Origin: Haloprofundus salilacus | GTDB lineage: Archaea > Halobacteriota > Halobacteria > Halobacteriales > Haloferacaceae | Direction of reading: 5' to 3' | Length of the DNA: 64,000 nucleotides | Assembly (NCBI RefSeq): GCF_020150815.1 | Contig: NZ_CP083723.1 | Coordinates: forward strand, 1,612,001 to 1,676,000 | Part shown: piece by piece, positions 43,517 through 51,727 of the stretch | Numbering within the stretch: position 1 is the stretch's first letter | How the letters are laid out: every line of letters starts with the position of its first letter | Program-made: the position numbers and the translations under genes | The notes under the pieces: generated by a model | The model's input: the letters and a program-made list of their open reading frames with translations, nothing else | Database searches by the model: none | Told to the model about the DNA's origin: nothing

Positions 43517-43918
43517 CTAGTCACGTCGACCACCGTCCGGACGAACCGCACCGCCTACCGCACCGCCGCTCGTTGCGGGAGACCAACCGCCGGTCTCCCG
43601 CTGCGGTCCGGCTTCCGGGTCGACCCGCGAGGGGCCGCTTCCGGCGACCGGCGACCTCCCGCGCCTCGGGGCGCTCGGCGCGGGCAAGACGGTCGCCGCT
43701 TCTCCGGACCTTGCGGTGGTTTGTTCGGCAGCAGCAAGATGTGCCCAAAGGAGAGACGTGCGCCGATGGTCGACGATCTCCTGGTCGAGTTCGGGAACTC
43801 GATGACAGTCGAGGCACTCGTGGTACTTCGCCGCCGATTCACGGTGATCGAGGAGGCACCACTGCTTGCAAGAACCGCAGCGGTACTCGACGAGCCGCCA
43901 GCCGACGGTCGACGTCAC
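43517..43918 (-). CDS. Zinc-ribbon protein, candidate integrase accessory (Orf3-like)
   Basis: The 133 residues start at a GTG that overlaps the stop of the preceding 50-residue gene by four bases. The first 40 residues carry CGSCKQWC and, later, ECLDCHRVPEL, giving a zinc ribbon. The C-terminal 70 residues are Pro/Gly/Arg-rich and look disordered or partly shadow-like, so the true end is less sure. In SNJ2 two small proteins encoded next to int are needed for integration. By position in the circular form this gene could be one of them. Confidence 0.6.
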   Translation of the reverse strand: MTSTVGWRLVEYRCGSCKQWCLLDHRESAAKYHECLDCHRVPELDQEIVDHRRTSLLWAHLAAAEQTTARSGEAATVLPAPSAPRRGRSPVAGSGPSRVDPEAGPQRETGGWSPATSGGAVGGAVRPDGGRRD

Positions 43919-44067
43919 AGGAAATCACCTCTGACCTCGGAAATCGGAGGATAGTGTGCTGGATCACCGCCAGTACGACAAACAGGACAGAGGTCAGTTC
44001 GCGGAGGCTCCCGTTCGACGATTCGAACTGAACAGGACTCGCAGATGTAGGTCTCGCGACCAGACAT
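43915..44067 (-). CDS. 50-residue zinc-ribbon microprotein, candidate integrase accessory (Orf2-like)
   Basis: This short ORF runs from the ATG at 44067 to the TGA at 43915-43917. It has two cysteine pairs, YICESCSV (C9, C12) and DLCPVCRT (C27, C30), spaced as in a zinc ribbon, then a Pro-rich end. The four-base overlap with the next gene supports translation. It is the first proviral gene downstream of tRNA-Trp on the same strand, only 81 bases from the right att core. In the circular genome it would follow int. Confidence 0.65.
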   Translation of the reverse strand: MSGRETYICESCSVRIVEREPPRTDLCPVCRTGGDPAHYPPISEVRGDFL

Positions 44068-44147
44068 CTACGGAACACCCCCGAAGCTAGAGGTGTTGTG
44101 ATGAGGGAAAAGAACCGGCAAACGCCGCCGGTTTACTTTTATATCAA

Positions 44148-44161
44148 ATGGGGTCGGAGGG
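44148..44161. repeat. Right attachment site (14-bp core in tRNA-Trp)
   Basis: atggggtcggaggg covers the discriminator and acceptor-stem 3' strand plus part of the T-stem of tRNA-Trp (minus strand). It is identical to 28422-28435. Integration leaves the tRNA gene intact on this side. Confidence 0.85.
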
Positions 44162-44323
44162 ATTTGAACCCCCGATCGACTGATATCTCCGGTCCGCCTC
44201 GGAACTCCAGAGGGTCGTCGTCGCGAACCGATGATCAGTCGGCCGCTCAGTATATCAGTCTGGAGTTTCGTCCCGGGCGTTGCCTCTGGAGTCAGTCGCC
44301 ATGCCTGGCTTGGCCACGACCCC
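44149..44323 (-). tRNA. tRNA-Trp (CCA) with intron
   Basis: The acceptor stem GGGGTCG (from 44323) pairs with CGACCCC (44150-44156), and the discriminator A is at 44149. A D-arm, an anticodon stem ACTGA/TCAGT with loop CTCCAG, and a T-arm with GTTCAAATC follow. The anticodon is CCA. The body is split after position 37 by an intron of about 101 bases (44185-44285). CCA is not encoded at the 3' end, as usual in archaea. The gene is the integration target of the adjoining provirus. Confidence 0.93.
44185..44285 (-). ncRNA. tRNA-Trp intron containing a self-guiding box C/D RNA
   Basis: Within the intron GACTGATAT is antisense to the start of the 3' exon and is followed by CTGA (a D-type box). 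CTCTGGAGTTC is antisense to the anticodon loop and is followed by CCGAG. This fits the known haloarchaeal tRNA-Trp intron, which guides 2'-O-methylation of positions 34 and 39 of its own tRNA. Exact intron ends are inferred from the anticodon arm. Confidence 0.75.
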
Positions 44324-44368
44324 TCGTCACTTCATTGTCGCAAAACCACTAAAGGGGTTTCGATTCAG

Positions 44369-44590
44369 TTACCGATCGTCGTCGGCCCACTCGCAGTCCT
44401 GACACTTGTAACCGGTGACGAACTCGGTGACGCTCGGCATGTAGCCGACGCTGAGAACGTTGCCGCCACACTCCGGACAGTCGAAGTCGGCGTCGTCGAT
44501 GCTGTCGGCCTCCATCGGACGCTCACCCTCGATGAGTTCGGCGAGACGCTCGGCAGTCACCATACGTCCTTCGACGACGCGATTTGTCAT
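44369..44590 (-). CDS. Haloarchaeal zinc-ribbon protein, DUF5795-like
   Basis: The 73 residues have an N-terminal NRVVEGRMVTAERLAELIEGE helix-rich part, then a zinc ribbon CPECGGNVL and CQDCEWADD with a conserved GYMPSVTEFVTGYK between. I recall this as haloarchaeal DUF5795, of unknown function. The start at 44590 is set by the TNRVVEGRMV block. It lies upstream of tRNA-Trp on the same strand, 45 bases away. Confidence 0.8.
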   Translation of the reverse strand: MTNRVVEGRMVTAERLAELIEGERPMEADSIDDADFDCPECGGNVLSVGYMPSVTEFVTGYKCQDCEWADDDR

Positions 44591-44695
44591 ACCTACACCA
44601 GACGACGAATCCACCTAAGTTCTCTGTCTTCGTCGACCGCACCGTCTCGGATGTCTGCCCCGAGACTTACCGGTCTGTAGATTGAATCGTTTCCT

Positions 44696-45220
44696 ATGGT
44701 AGACGTTAGTGGCCATCTCGGCATCGCGCTGATCGCGCTCGCACCGGCTTGGTTGCTCGTCGACCGAGAGTCGGCGCTGCTGTTCGTCGCGCTCGGACTC
44801 CCGTTCGGAATGTTGCCAGACGTCGACCTCTATCTGAGAGCCTCGTTACAGACTGTCCAGCACCACGGCGTCACGCACACGCTGCTGTTCGTCGGTATCG
44901 CGAGCGTCGTCCTCGGCCCGTGTCTGGGTCGGACGCTCCTGCCGCGACTCGCTGCCAGCGACTCGCTGTCGCGAACCGCCGACGCGCTCGACGCTCCGGC
45001 GACGTTCGCCGGGTTGGCGGTGCTCGTCGCCGCTGCAAGCCATCTGGTCGGCGACATCCTCTCCGCACCGGATATCTCACAGCCGATAGAACCGTTCTGG
45101 CCCGTCTTCGAGCAGTCGCTCGGCCTTGATCTCGTCTACTACGACTCGAATCCGGTGAACTTCGGGTTGCTGGCGGCAGGCGTCCTCCTCAACGTCGGGC
45201 TCTGGTGGTGGCAGCGATGA
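44696..45220 (+). CDS. Membrane-bound metal-dependent hydrolase (YdjM/DUF457 type)
   Basis: The 174 residues form about four membrane segments. Conserved polar residues typical of the family are H in SGHLGIAL, D in LPDVDLYL, HHGVTHTLLF, and H and D in ASHLVGDILS. These probably bind a metal at the membrane face. The family is annotated as inner-membrane hydrolase without a known substrate. The small gap to neighbours and host-like codon use mark it as a core gene. Confidence 0.85.
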   Translation: MVDVSGHLGIALIALAPAWLLVDRESALLFVALGLPFGMLPDVDLYLRASLQTVQHHGVTHTLLFVGIASVVLGPCLGRTLLPRLAASDSLSRTADALDAPATFAGLAVLVAAASHLVGDILSAPDISQPIEPFWPVFEQSLGLDLVYYDSNPVNFGLLAAGVLLNVGLWWWQR

Positions 45221-45265
45221 AAACGAACGCGAACGCGGATTAATCGCCGCGACGACTGCCGGCGC

Positions 45266-46228
45266 TCAGAGCCACGGGGCGCGCGAGTCGTCCTCGCCCG
45301 GGTAGCCGTACGCCGGGCCGGAGTCCTCTTCCTCCTCGTCCGCGCGGCGCACCGCCGACTGCGGGATGTCGCCGGCCGACTGCGAGTCGTCGCCGCCGTC
45401 GGGGACCGCACCGGCGGTCCCCGCGGCGTCGGGCGTCTCGGCGGTGTCGACTACGTCGGCGTCGTCGGACCCGCCAGGGTCGTAGGAGAACACCGCCGTT
45501 ACGCAGAGCACGCCGAGTGCGACGGGGTACTGGGTGTTCATGATGCCGAGCACCGTCAGCGCCAGCATCGCCAGCGCGACCGAACTTCCGAAGCGGAACA
45601 GGTCGATGTCGACCTTGCCGCGCAGTTGGTCGCCGAACAGCGCAACACCGAGCGCGAAGGCGACGCCGACGCCCGCGGCGGCCGCGCCCGCTAACACGGT
45701 CACGGGGTCGAGGTCAACGACCAACTGCGCGCCGGCAGGGTCGAAACTTGCCACGAGACCGAGACCGATGATGACCGCCGGTCCCGGCAGATACTTACCG
45801 ACTTCGGCGCTCGCGGTCTTCGCCGCGATGGCGATGATGACTAGTCCGGCGAACCGCTCGAAGATGGCGATGTTGAGGAGGCTCTCGATAGTTCCGGCGA
45901 GGGCCGCTTCAACCGCCGCTAGCGGAATCAGTATCGCTCCCAACAGGAGGACGGATTTGACCTGTTCGCGCGGCGTGCCGTCCATCTCGGCGAGGATGAC
46001 CGCCATCGTCGCCGACCCGCCGAAAATGAGCAAACCGGTTTCGACGATTCCCACCGGCGAGAAGGCGGTCGCGCCGCTGGCGGTCGTCGTCGTCAGCGCC
46101 CCCGCTAACACGAGCGCGGGGAAGATACCGTCGACGAGCGGCAGCGCCATCACCGTCGCGAGGAGGCGCGTCGCGCCGCCGACCTGCTGCTCTAGGCGCA
46201 GCGCAATCGGGTGCTTTGAGACACTCAT
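45266..46228 (-). CDS. Haloarchaeal polytopic membrane protein, DUF5794-like
   Basis: The 320 residues have about seven to eight hydrophobic helices over residues 25-255. A disordered acidic C-terminal tail follows (GGDDSQSAGD, DEEEEDSGPAYGYPGEDD). The ordered part starts HPIALRLEQQVGGATRLLATVMALPLVDGIF. I recall it as DUF5794, found beside DUF5795 in haloarchaeal genomes. No function is known. The conserved neighbourhood with the zinc-ribbon protein suggests they act together. Confidence 0.8.
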   Translation of the reverse strand: MSVSKHPIALRLEQQVGGATRLLATVMALPLVDGIFPALVLAGALTTTTASGATAFSPVGIVETGLLIFGGSATMAVILAEMDGTPREQVKSVLLLGAILIPLAAVEAALAGTIESLLNIAIFERFAGLVIIAIAAKTASAEVGKYLPGPAVIIGLGLVASFDPAGAQLVVDLDPVTVLAGAAAAGVGVAFALGVALFGDQLRGKVDIDLFRFGSSVALAMLALTVLGIMNTQYPVALGVLCVTAVFSYDPGGSDDADVVDTAETPDAAGTAGAVPDGGDDSQSAGDIPQSAVRRADEEEEDSGPAYGYPGEDDSRAPWL

Positions 46229-46724
46229 CTGAGACTAACGGCCGTCACCTTCGGCCAACCGGTGATACGAGCGCAAGCCCGAGGACGCGGACCACCACGG
46301 TCGTCCCCCACCTACAAACCCCGATTTAATTGTGAGCCACATTGCTGTAAAGAGGGTGCCGGAGTCGCAGTCTGGTCGACCGGCAGTGCGCAGTGCGGCT
46401 GAACTCTCGGAGTTCATAGCTGAACTAATTCGGACAGAAGTATTAAGTGTTGTGTGGGAAGCGAGGGCATACGCCAGCGTACTCGCAGCCTAATTTATAA
46501 ATGCAGCCTACGATTTGACGAATAGTTACTCGCTACGCTGTAGTATCCACATCGAACTGCTGCGTCTGAGGCGAATATTGCACCGACCCGGTCGAATCTG
46601 GGCGACGGTTCCGCCGCCCGAATTTTGTTCATAATCGTGGTTATTCGATGCTCGTCGACTGTGAAACATCCACAAGAGGATGCTATCTCGCAACGTTTTT
46701 GTCCGGACGGCCGGGACCCCTTAC
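46229..46724. other. Intergenic region upstream of guaB
   Basis: About 500 bases lie between divergent genes. A strong TATA-like taatttataaa (46491-46501) sits about 225 bases before guaB and is followed by no ORF. A small RNA or a long guaB leader is possible. A minus-strand frame of 60 codons (46235-46417) has no support. Nothing else was seen. Confidence 0.4.
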
Positions 46725-48218
46725 ATGGCGAACGACGTTCCCGACGACACGTTCTCGGAGAAACTACGAGTACCGGAGGCGCTGACGTTCGACGACGTGC
46801 TGCTCCGACCGATGGAGAGTCGCGTCGAACCCGACGACGCCGACGTGGCGACGCGCGTCTCCAAACGCGTCGAACTCAACATTCCCGTCCTCTCGGCGGC
46901 GATGGACACCGTCACCGAGAGCGGGATGGCCATCGGGATGGCCCGCGAGGGCGGTCTCGGCGTGCTGCACCGCAACATGCCCGTCGAGGCGATGGTCGCC
47001 GAAATCGAGCGCGTCAAACGCGCGGACGAACTCGTCATCCGCCGCGAGAACGTCGTCACCGCGAGCCCCGAGCAGACGGTGCGCGAGGTCGACGCAATGA
47101 TGGAGGCCGAAGGCGTCAGCGGCGCACCCGTCGTCGACGACGACGACGAGGTGCTCGGCATCATCTCCGGCACTGACATCCGCCCGTATCTGGAGGTCGG
47201 CGAGCGCGACGAGGTCCGTGAGGCGATGACCGACGAGGTCATTACCGCCGGCGAGGACGTGACTGCCCGCGAGGCGCTCGAACTGATGTACGACTACAAG
47301 ATAGAGCGCGTCCCCATCGTCGACGAGAACGACCGTCTCGTCGGACTGGTCACGATGCAGGGTATCCTCCAGCGCCGCGAGCACGAATACGCTGCTCGCG
47401 ACGACGAAGGACGACTCGTCGTCGGCGTCGCCGTCGGTCCGTTCGAGACCGACCGGGCTGTCGCCGCCGACGACGCCGGGGCGGACGTGCTGTTCATCGA
47501 CTGCGCACACGCGCACAACCTCAACGTCATCGACAGCGCCCGCGACATCAAAGCCGAAGTCGACGCCGACGTCGTCGTCGGCAACATCGGCACGCGTGAG
47601 GCCGCCGAGGCCGTCGTCGACTTCGCCGACGGCGTGAAAGTCGGCATCGGACCGGGGTCCATCTGTACGACACGCGTCGTCACCGGATCGGGGATGCCCC
47701 AGATTACGGCCGTCGCCGAAGTCGCCGACGTCGCAAGCAGAGAGAACGTCCCGGTTATCGCCGACGGCGGGATTCGCTACTCCGGTGACGCCATCAAAGC
47801 GATCGCCGCCGGTGCCGACGCCGTGATGCTCGGCTCCTACTTCGCGGGTACCAAGGAAGCGCCCGGCCGCGTCATCACAATGAACGGCAAGAAGTACAAA
47901 CAGTACCGCGGCATGGGTAGCGTCGGCGCGATGCGCTCGGGCGGCGGCGACCGCTACCTCAAAGACGCCGACGAGGACGAGGAGTTCGTTCCCGAGGGCG
48001 TTGAGGCCGCCACTCCGTACAAGGGGACGCTCGCCTCCGAACTCCACCAGCTCGTCGGCGGCATGAAGTCCGGGATGGGCTACGTCGGCGCGGAGACGAT
48101 CCCCGTGTTCAAAGAGCGCGCCCGGTTCGTCCGCGTCTCGTCGGCCGGACAGACCGAGGGCCACCCCCACGACGTGATGATTACCGACGAGGCGCCGAAC
48201 TACAGCCCGCAGGAGTAA
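46725..48218 (+). CDS. guaB: Inosine-5'-monophosphate dehydrogenase
   Basis: This is the rate-limiting step to guanine nucleotides: IMP to XMP with NAD. The 497 residues have [10 protein letters not shown] near the start, two CBS domains (about residues 100-225), and the catalytic loop [11 protein letters not shown] with the active cysteine. The flap region [10 protein letters not shown] and a C-terminal K-binding end are also present. The ATG at 46725 was chosen because the upstream frame is basic and the family begins shortly before this acidic start. It stands alone with its own promoter region. Confidence 0.96.
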   Translation: MANDVPDDTFSEKLRVPEALTFDDVLLRPMESRVEPDDADVATRVSKRVELNIPVLSAAMDTVTESGMAIGMAREGGLGVLHRNMPVEAMVAEIERVKRADELVIRRENVVTASPEQTVREVDAMMEAEGVSGAPVVDDDDEVLGIISGTDIRPYLEVGERDEVREAMTDEVITAGEDVTAREALELMYDYKIERVPIVDENDRLVGLVTMQGILQRREHEYAARDDEGRLVVGVAVGPFETDRAVAADDAGADVLFIDCAHAHNLNVIDSARDIKAEVDADVVVGNIGTREAAEAVVDFADGVKVGIGPGSICTTRVVTGSGMPQITAVAEVADVASRENVPVIADGGIRYSGDAIKAIAAGADAVMLGSYFAGTKEAPGRVITMNGKKYKQYRGMGSVGAMRSGGGDRYLKDADEDEEFVPEGVEAATPYKGTLASELHQLVGGMKSGMGYVGAETIPVFKERARFVRVSSAGQTEGHPHDVMITDEAPNYSPQE

Positions 48219-48463
48219 GCGCCCGACGACCTTCTCTCGCGGACTCTCTTCGTCGGCGTCCTCCGCTGGCTCCCTATCGTCGGCGTTCTCGGTTCGCGAC
48301 GCCGGCTCACTATCTTCTCCTCGTTAACTGATTCTACACGTTGACTGACCCCCTTCGTCACTGGCCTCCCCCGCGAACGTCACTCCGAGACCAGCCGTTC
48401 TGATAGCCAGCCGACGGGACGGAAGGAACAGTTATTAATCGTTATGTTGTCGATTCGATTCTG

Positions 48464-49537
48464 ATGGACACCGCGGAGTTACGTCGTGCGCTCGAAGACG
48501 CGGAGCTATCGCCGTACCAGGCCGACGCGTACACGGCGCTGCTTCGGTTAGGGTCGGCCAGCGCGACCGAACTCGCCGACGCGTGTTCGGTGCCGACCGC
48601 CCGTATCTACGACGTGCTCCGCGACCTCGAAGCGAAAGGCTACATCGAGACGTACGAACAGGATAGCCTGCACGCGCGCGCGAACGAACCGCAGGCGGTG
48701 CTCACGTCCCTTCGCGGCAAGGCCGAGCGGTTCACCGCCGCGGCCGCCGAAATCGAGGAACGCTGGGAGCAACCGGCCGTCGACGGCCACATGGTCAGCA
48801 TTGTCAAGCGGTTCGAGACGGTGTTCGACCGCGCCTGCGACATCGTCCGCGAGGCGGAGACGGAGGTTCAGGTGTCGGCGACGGCCGAACAGTTCCGACG
48901 ACTCCGACCTGCGCTCGCGACGGCGTACGACAACGGCGCGATCGTCAGCGTCTCGATACACAGCGACTCGGGGACGACCGCCGACGAACTGCCGGATACG
49001 AGAGCGTACGACGGCATCGCCACCGAGGTCAGACACCGGCGACTCCCGGCCCCGTTCATCGTGCTCGTCGACCGAAACGAGACCTGCTTCACCCCGCACG
49101 CACGGTCGGTCAACCGGTACGGCGTCCTCGTCGACGACTACACGCTCACCTATGTCTTCCACTGGTACTTTCAGACCTGCCTCTGGGAGGTGTGGGAACC
49201 GATGTACGACGCGCGGCCGACCGAACCGCCGCTCGTCTACGCCGACATCAGACGTTTCGTCCGCGAGATTGAACCGCTGCTCGAAGATGGCACGACGGTT
49301 CGCGTCGCCGTCGAAGGCTTCGACACCGAGAGCGGGGAGGCGGTGTCGTTCGCCGGGACGCTCGTCGACGTCTCGTACGCGGGGAGTTCGACGAACGGCG
49401 AACCGCCGCTGTCGCAACTGGCCGGCGAAACCGCACTCACTATCGCCGTCGACGGGGAGACGCGAACCGTCGGCGGGTGGGGTGCGGTCATCGAAGACGT
49501 GGAGGCGATTCGCCTGACCGTCGAAGCGTTGACGTAG
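48464..49537 (+). CDS. TrmB-family transcriptional regulator
   Basis: The 357 residues begin with a winged-helix domain (1-80: ELRRALEDAELSPYQADAYTALL, SVPTARIYDVLRDLEAKGYI), as in sugar-responsive TrmB proteins. A coiled linker follows, then a PLD-like effector domain (about 105-240), and a C-terminal beta-rich domain (265-355). In haloarchaea TrmB controls sugar metabolism through binding of glucose or other sugars; the ligand here is unknown. TATA-like ttattaat precedes the start by about 27-34 bases. No sugar transporter is adjacent, so its targets are elsewhere. Confidence 0.87.
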   Translation: MDTAELRRALEDAELSPYQADAYTALLRLGSASATELADACSVPTARIYDVLRDLEAKGYIETYEQDSLHARANEPQAVLTSLRGKAERFTAAAAEIEERWEQPAVDGHMVSIVKRFETVFDRACDIVREAETEVQVSATAEQFRRLRPALATAYDNGAIVSVSIHSDSGTTADELPDTRAYDGIATEVRHRRLPAPFIVLVDRNETCFTPHARSVNRYGVLVDDYTLTYVFHWYFQTCLWEVWEPMYDARPTEPPLVYADIRRFVREIEPLLEDGTTVRVAVEGFDTESGEAVSFAGTLVDVSYAGSSTNGEPPLSQLAGETALTIAVDGETRTVGGWGAVIEDVEAIRLTVEALT

Positions 49538-49659
49538 GCACCAATGATCAAATTACTCACATTTTTGATGCTGCTATTTCGCCCACAAGAGGTATCTTGA
49601 TATAGCGTCGTCCGCCAAAAGGGTGATATGGGCGTTTGCCGGGCAGCAGGGAGAGACAG

Positions 49660-50262
49660 ATGACCGACGAACCGCCGTTAGTCCTCGTCGTCGAAGACGA
49701 ACCGGACCTCGCGAACCTCTACGCGGCGTGGTTGGACGACGAGTACCGCGTCCGGACCGCGTACGGCGGCCACGAGGCTCTCTCCGAGTTGGACGGAGCG
49801 GTCGACGTCGTCCTCCTCGACAGACGGATGCCGGGCCTATCGGGAGACGAAGTACTCAGCGCCGTCAGAGAGCGCGACATCGACTGCCGCGTGGCGATGG
49901 TGACCGCCGTCGAACCCGACTTCGACATCCTCGAGATGGGGTTCGACGACTACCTCGTCAAACCGGTCACGCGCGAGTCGCTACAGGGAACCGTCTCGAA
50001 CCTGCTCATGCGCAGTAGCTACGACGACGGCGTCCGCGAACTGTTCGCGCTCGCTTCGAAGAAAGCGGTACTGGAAGCCGAGAAGGACGAGTCGACCCTC
50101 GCAGGGACCGCGGAGTACCGACAACTCAGCGAGCGACTTACCGAACTCCAGTCGAAACTCGACGAGCAACTCCAACTCGGCGACCACGACAGTTTCGTCG
50201 GCATGTACCGCGACCTCGGCCGCGAGGACGCGTTCGGTTTCGACGAGTTCAACGAGGAGTAG
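49660..50262 (+). CDS. HalX-type response regulator
   Basis: The 200 residues have a receiver domain (1-115) with the acidic pocket VVEDEPD, the phospho-acceptor D54 in VVLLDRRMPG, and K101 in DYLVKPV. After a short link comes the HalX output domain (ALASKKAVLEAEKDESTL and a coiled coil QLSERLTELQSKLDEQL). No histidine kinase gene is adjacent, so its partner is encoded elsewhere. The inner ATG at 49660 gives the standard N-terminus before PLVLVVEDE. Confidence 0.9.
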   Translation: MTDEPPLVLVVEDEPDLANLYAAWLDDEYRVRTAYGGHEALSELDGAVDVVLLDRRMPGLSGDEVLSAVRERDIDCRVAMVTAVEPDFDILEMGFDDYLVKPVTRESLQGTVSNLLMRSSYDDGVRELFALASKKAVLEAEKDESTLAGTAEYRQLSERLTELQSKLDEQLQLGDHDSFVGMYRDLGREDAFGFDEFNEE

Positions 50263-50350
50263 CAACGAGTCGACGAGAAACGCAAGACGGTTCCGCAACG
50301 AGTAACGAGTTCGACCTCGGTTCCGCGGCTACCGGCGACTTTCGCCTCGA

Positions 50351-50773
50351 CTACCGCCGCCCGTACCCCCACTGTTCCATCACGTCGACGACGTCGTCGA
50401 TATTTCTGAGTCCGGCCGTGACGACCGCCTCGCGCACGTCGAGCGACATCACGTCGTCGCCGTCGAACCGGTCGTCGAGGTCGCGTTCGAGCGCGTCGAG
50501 TCGCTCCGCCGTCGTCGGCCTGACGTAGACGGGCAGCGCGTCGCGGTCGGCTTTCACCGTCCGACGGGCGAAGATGAACGGGAGTGCAGCGGTGCCGTTC
50601 GTCTCCGCCGCGTCTCCCTCGGTCGAGTCGCTCTCGGACGCTCGGTCGCGGTCACGGTCACGGTCGGCAGCCTCTCCGTTTGTCGACTCCCCCGTCCCGT
50701 TTTCGGCCGCCTCGGGCGTCGGTACGTCGCCGTAGGTGTCGCCGGCTGCGCCGTAGCGATCGTCTTTCGTCAT
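50351..50773 (-). CDS. Partner protein of the ParA-like ATPase
   Basis: The 140 residues have an acidic, disordered N-terminal half with DRDRDRDRASESDS repeats. A C-terminal folded block follows (LPFIFARRTVKADRDALPVYVRPTTAERLDALERDL to MSLDVREAVVTAGL) that is probably DNA- or protein-binding. Its start overlaps the parA-like stop by four bases. Small partners of this kind often supply centromere binding or ParA stimulation. It has no ParB nuclease motif, so this would be a non-canonical ParB. Confidence 0.75.
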   Translation of the reverse strand: MTKDDRYGAAGDTYGDVPTPEAAENGTGESTNGEAADRDRDRDRASESDSTEGDAAETNGTAALPFIFARRTVKADRDALPVYVRPTTAERLDALERDLDDRFDGDDVMSLDVREAVVTAGLRNIDDVVDVMEQWGYGRR

Positions 50774-51609
50774 TGCGCCACCTCCGTGGCCGCCTCGACG
50801 CTCCCGCGCTCGACGATACGGGCGACGGTGTCGAACTGGTCGAGGAGGTCCTCCTCGTACGGGCGGAGGTCTCTGGTCTCCGCGCTGTCGGCGAACTCGA
50901 AGACGCTCATGTGGTTGCGCCACGCCTCCTTCAGCACGTCGCGCTTGCGGATGCCGAACGGTGTGACGGGTTTGCCCGCTGTCTCCAACTCCTCGCGGAC
51001 CTCCCGGTAGATATTCGAGTCACCGACCTCGTTGGGGACGACGGCGAGGATGCCGAGCGCGAACGACTCGTCGAACGTCCGAAAGCCGCGCTCCATGCTG
51101 TCGAGCGTGTCCTCCAGTCCGTCGATGGAGACGCTCCCTTTCCGCGTTAACTCGATGGGGATGAGCACGTCGCGAGCGGCGACGAGCGCGTTGTCGACGA
51201 GGACGTTCAGCGTCGCCGGCGGGTCGACGACGAAGTAATCGTACTCGCTCGCCAGCGGTGCCAGCGACGAGCGCAACTGGAACTCCCGGAGCGACGTGCT
51301 CCGCGCGGCCATCTCGCTCTCGATGTTCGCCAGTCCTTCGTGGGAGGGAACCAAATCGAAGTCGCCCGCGTCGACGACGAGTTCGCTCGCGTCCCGGTCC
51401 TGGTCGAGGAGCACGTCGCCGAGGTGGTCGTCGTCGGTCGTCTTCAGGTCGCCGAAGCCGACGTGGTCGGTCAAGCTGCCGAGCTGCGGGTCCAGGTCGA
51501 CGACGAGAACGTCCGCGTTCCGTCGTCCGAGGGCGGCGGCCGTGTTCGTCGCCATCGTCGTCTTGCCGACGCCGCCGGATTCGCTCCACATCGTCACTGC
51601 CCGTTTCAT
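50770..51609 (-). CDS. ParA/MinD-family partition ATPase
   Basis: The 279 residues carry the deviant Walker A SGGVGKTTMA (11-20), a DLDPQLGSL motif, and the switch DPPATLNVLVDNA. These ATPases position DNA or protein complexes. The start at 51609 has a TATA element at 51633-51639 on its strand at the leaderless distance. Farther upstream are palindromic sites that could be its centromere/operator. It forms a two-gene operon with the downstream small protein. Its chromosomal position, with no plasmid genes next to it, suggests a chromosomal or relic-plasmid segregation system. Confidence 0.88.
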   Translation of the reverse strand: MKRAVTMWSESGGVGKTTMATNTAAALGRRNADVLVVDLDPQLGSLTDHVGFGDLKTTDDDHLGDVLLDQDRDASELVVDAGDFDLVPSHEGLANIESEMAARSTSLREFQLRSSLAPLASEYDYFVVDPPATLNVLVDNALVAARDVLIPIELTRKGSVSIDGLEDTLDSMERGFRTFDESFALGILAVVPNEVGDSNIYREVREELETAGKPVTPFGIRKRDVLKEAWRNHMSVFEFADSAETRDLRPYEEDLLDQFDTVARIVERGSVEAATEVAQ

Positions 51610-51632
51610 GCGCGGTGTTTCCGTGGAACTGC

Positions 51633-51639
51633 ATATAAA
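51633..51639 (-). promoter_or_regulatory. TATA element of the parA-like operon
   Basis: atataaa (read on the plus strand) lies 24-30 bases before the ATG at 51609, in GC-rich surroundings. This indicates a leaderless transcript. Confidence 0.5.
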
Positions 51640-51682
51640 GCTCCGTCAGACGGTCGCGCTGTCTATACTCACCACCAACCTA

Positions 51683-51727
51683 TCTGGAAATATGTCTGGA
51701 AATATATCCATACATCTGTATAGATAT
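51683..51727. promoter_or_regulatory. Direct repeat plus 24-bp palindrome, candidate centromere/operator
   Basis: tctggaaatat occurs twice in tandem (51683-51693, 51695-51705). It runs into a near-perfect 24-bp palindrome (51704-51727: atatc-c-ataca-tc-tgtat-a-gatat). It lies 44-88 bases upstream of the parA TATA box. Its AT content stands out sharply from the chromosome. Confidence 0.6.

Larger units (their letters stand above)
28422..44161. mobile_element. SNJ2-like pleolipovirus provirus integrated in tRNA-Trp
   Basis: An element of about 15.7 kb is bounded by a perfect 14-bp direct repeat (28422-28435 and 44148-44161). The right copy is the 3' end of the tRNA-Trp gene. The element contains a tyrosine integrase, a phage-type repressor, and a compact block of eight structural-type genes including spike-like and NTPase genes. 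A rolling-circle Rep and two small zinc-ribbon genes complete it. SNJ2, a temperate betapleolipovirus, is known to integrate in a tRNA gene with 14-bp core sites and a tyrosine integrase, so the match is close. Two AT-rich segments (30.1-33.6 and 39.5-41.5 kb) look like cargo of different origin. Confidence 0.88.

Noticed and set aside
43839-44078. 79-codon minus-strand frame at the right end of the provirus
   Set aside because: It is out of frame with the 50-residue zinc-ribbon gene, which has paired cysteines and a four-base overlap with the next gene and is the better model.
46235-46417. 60-codon frame upstream of guaB
   Set aside because: No start context, no conserved-looking residues, and it lies opposite a promoter-rich gap.
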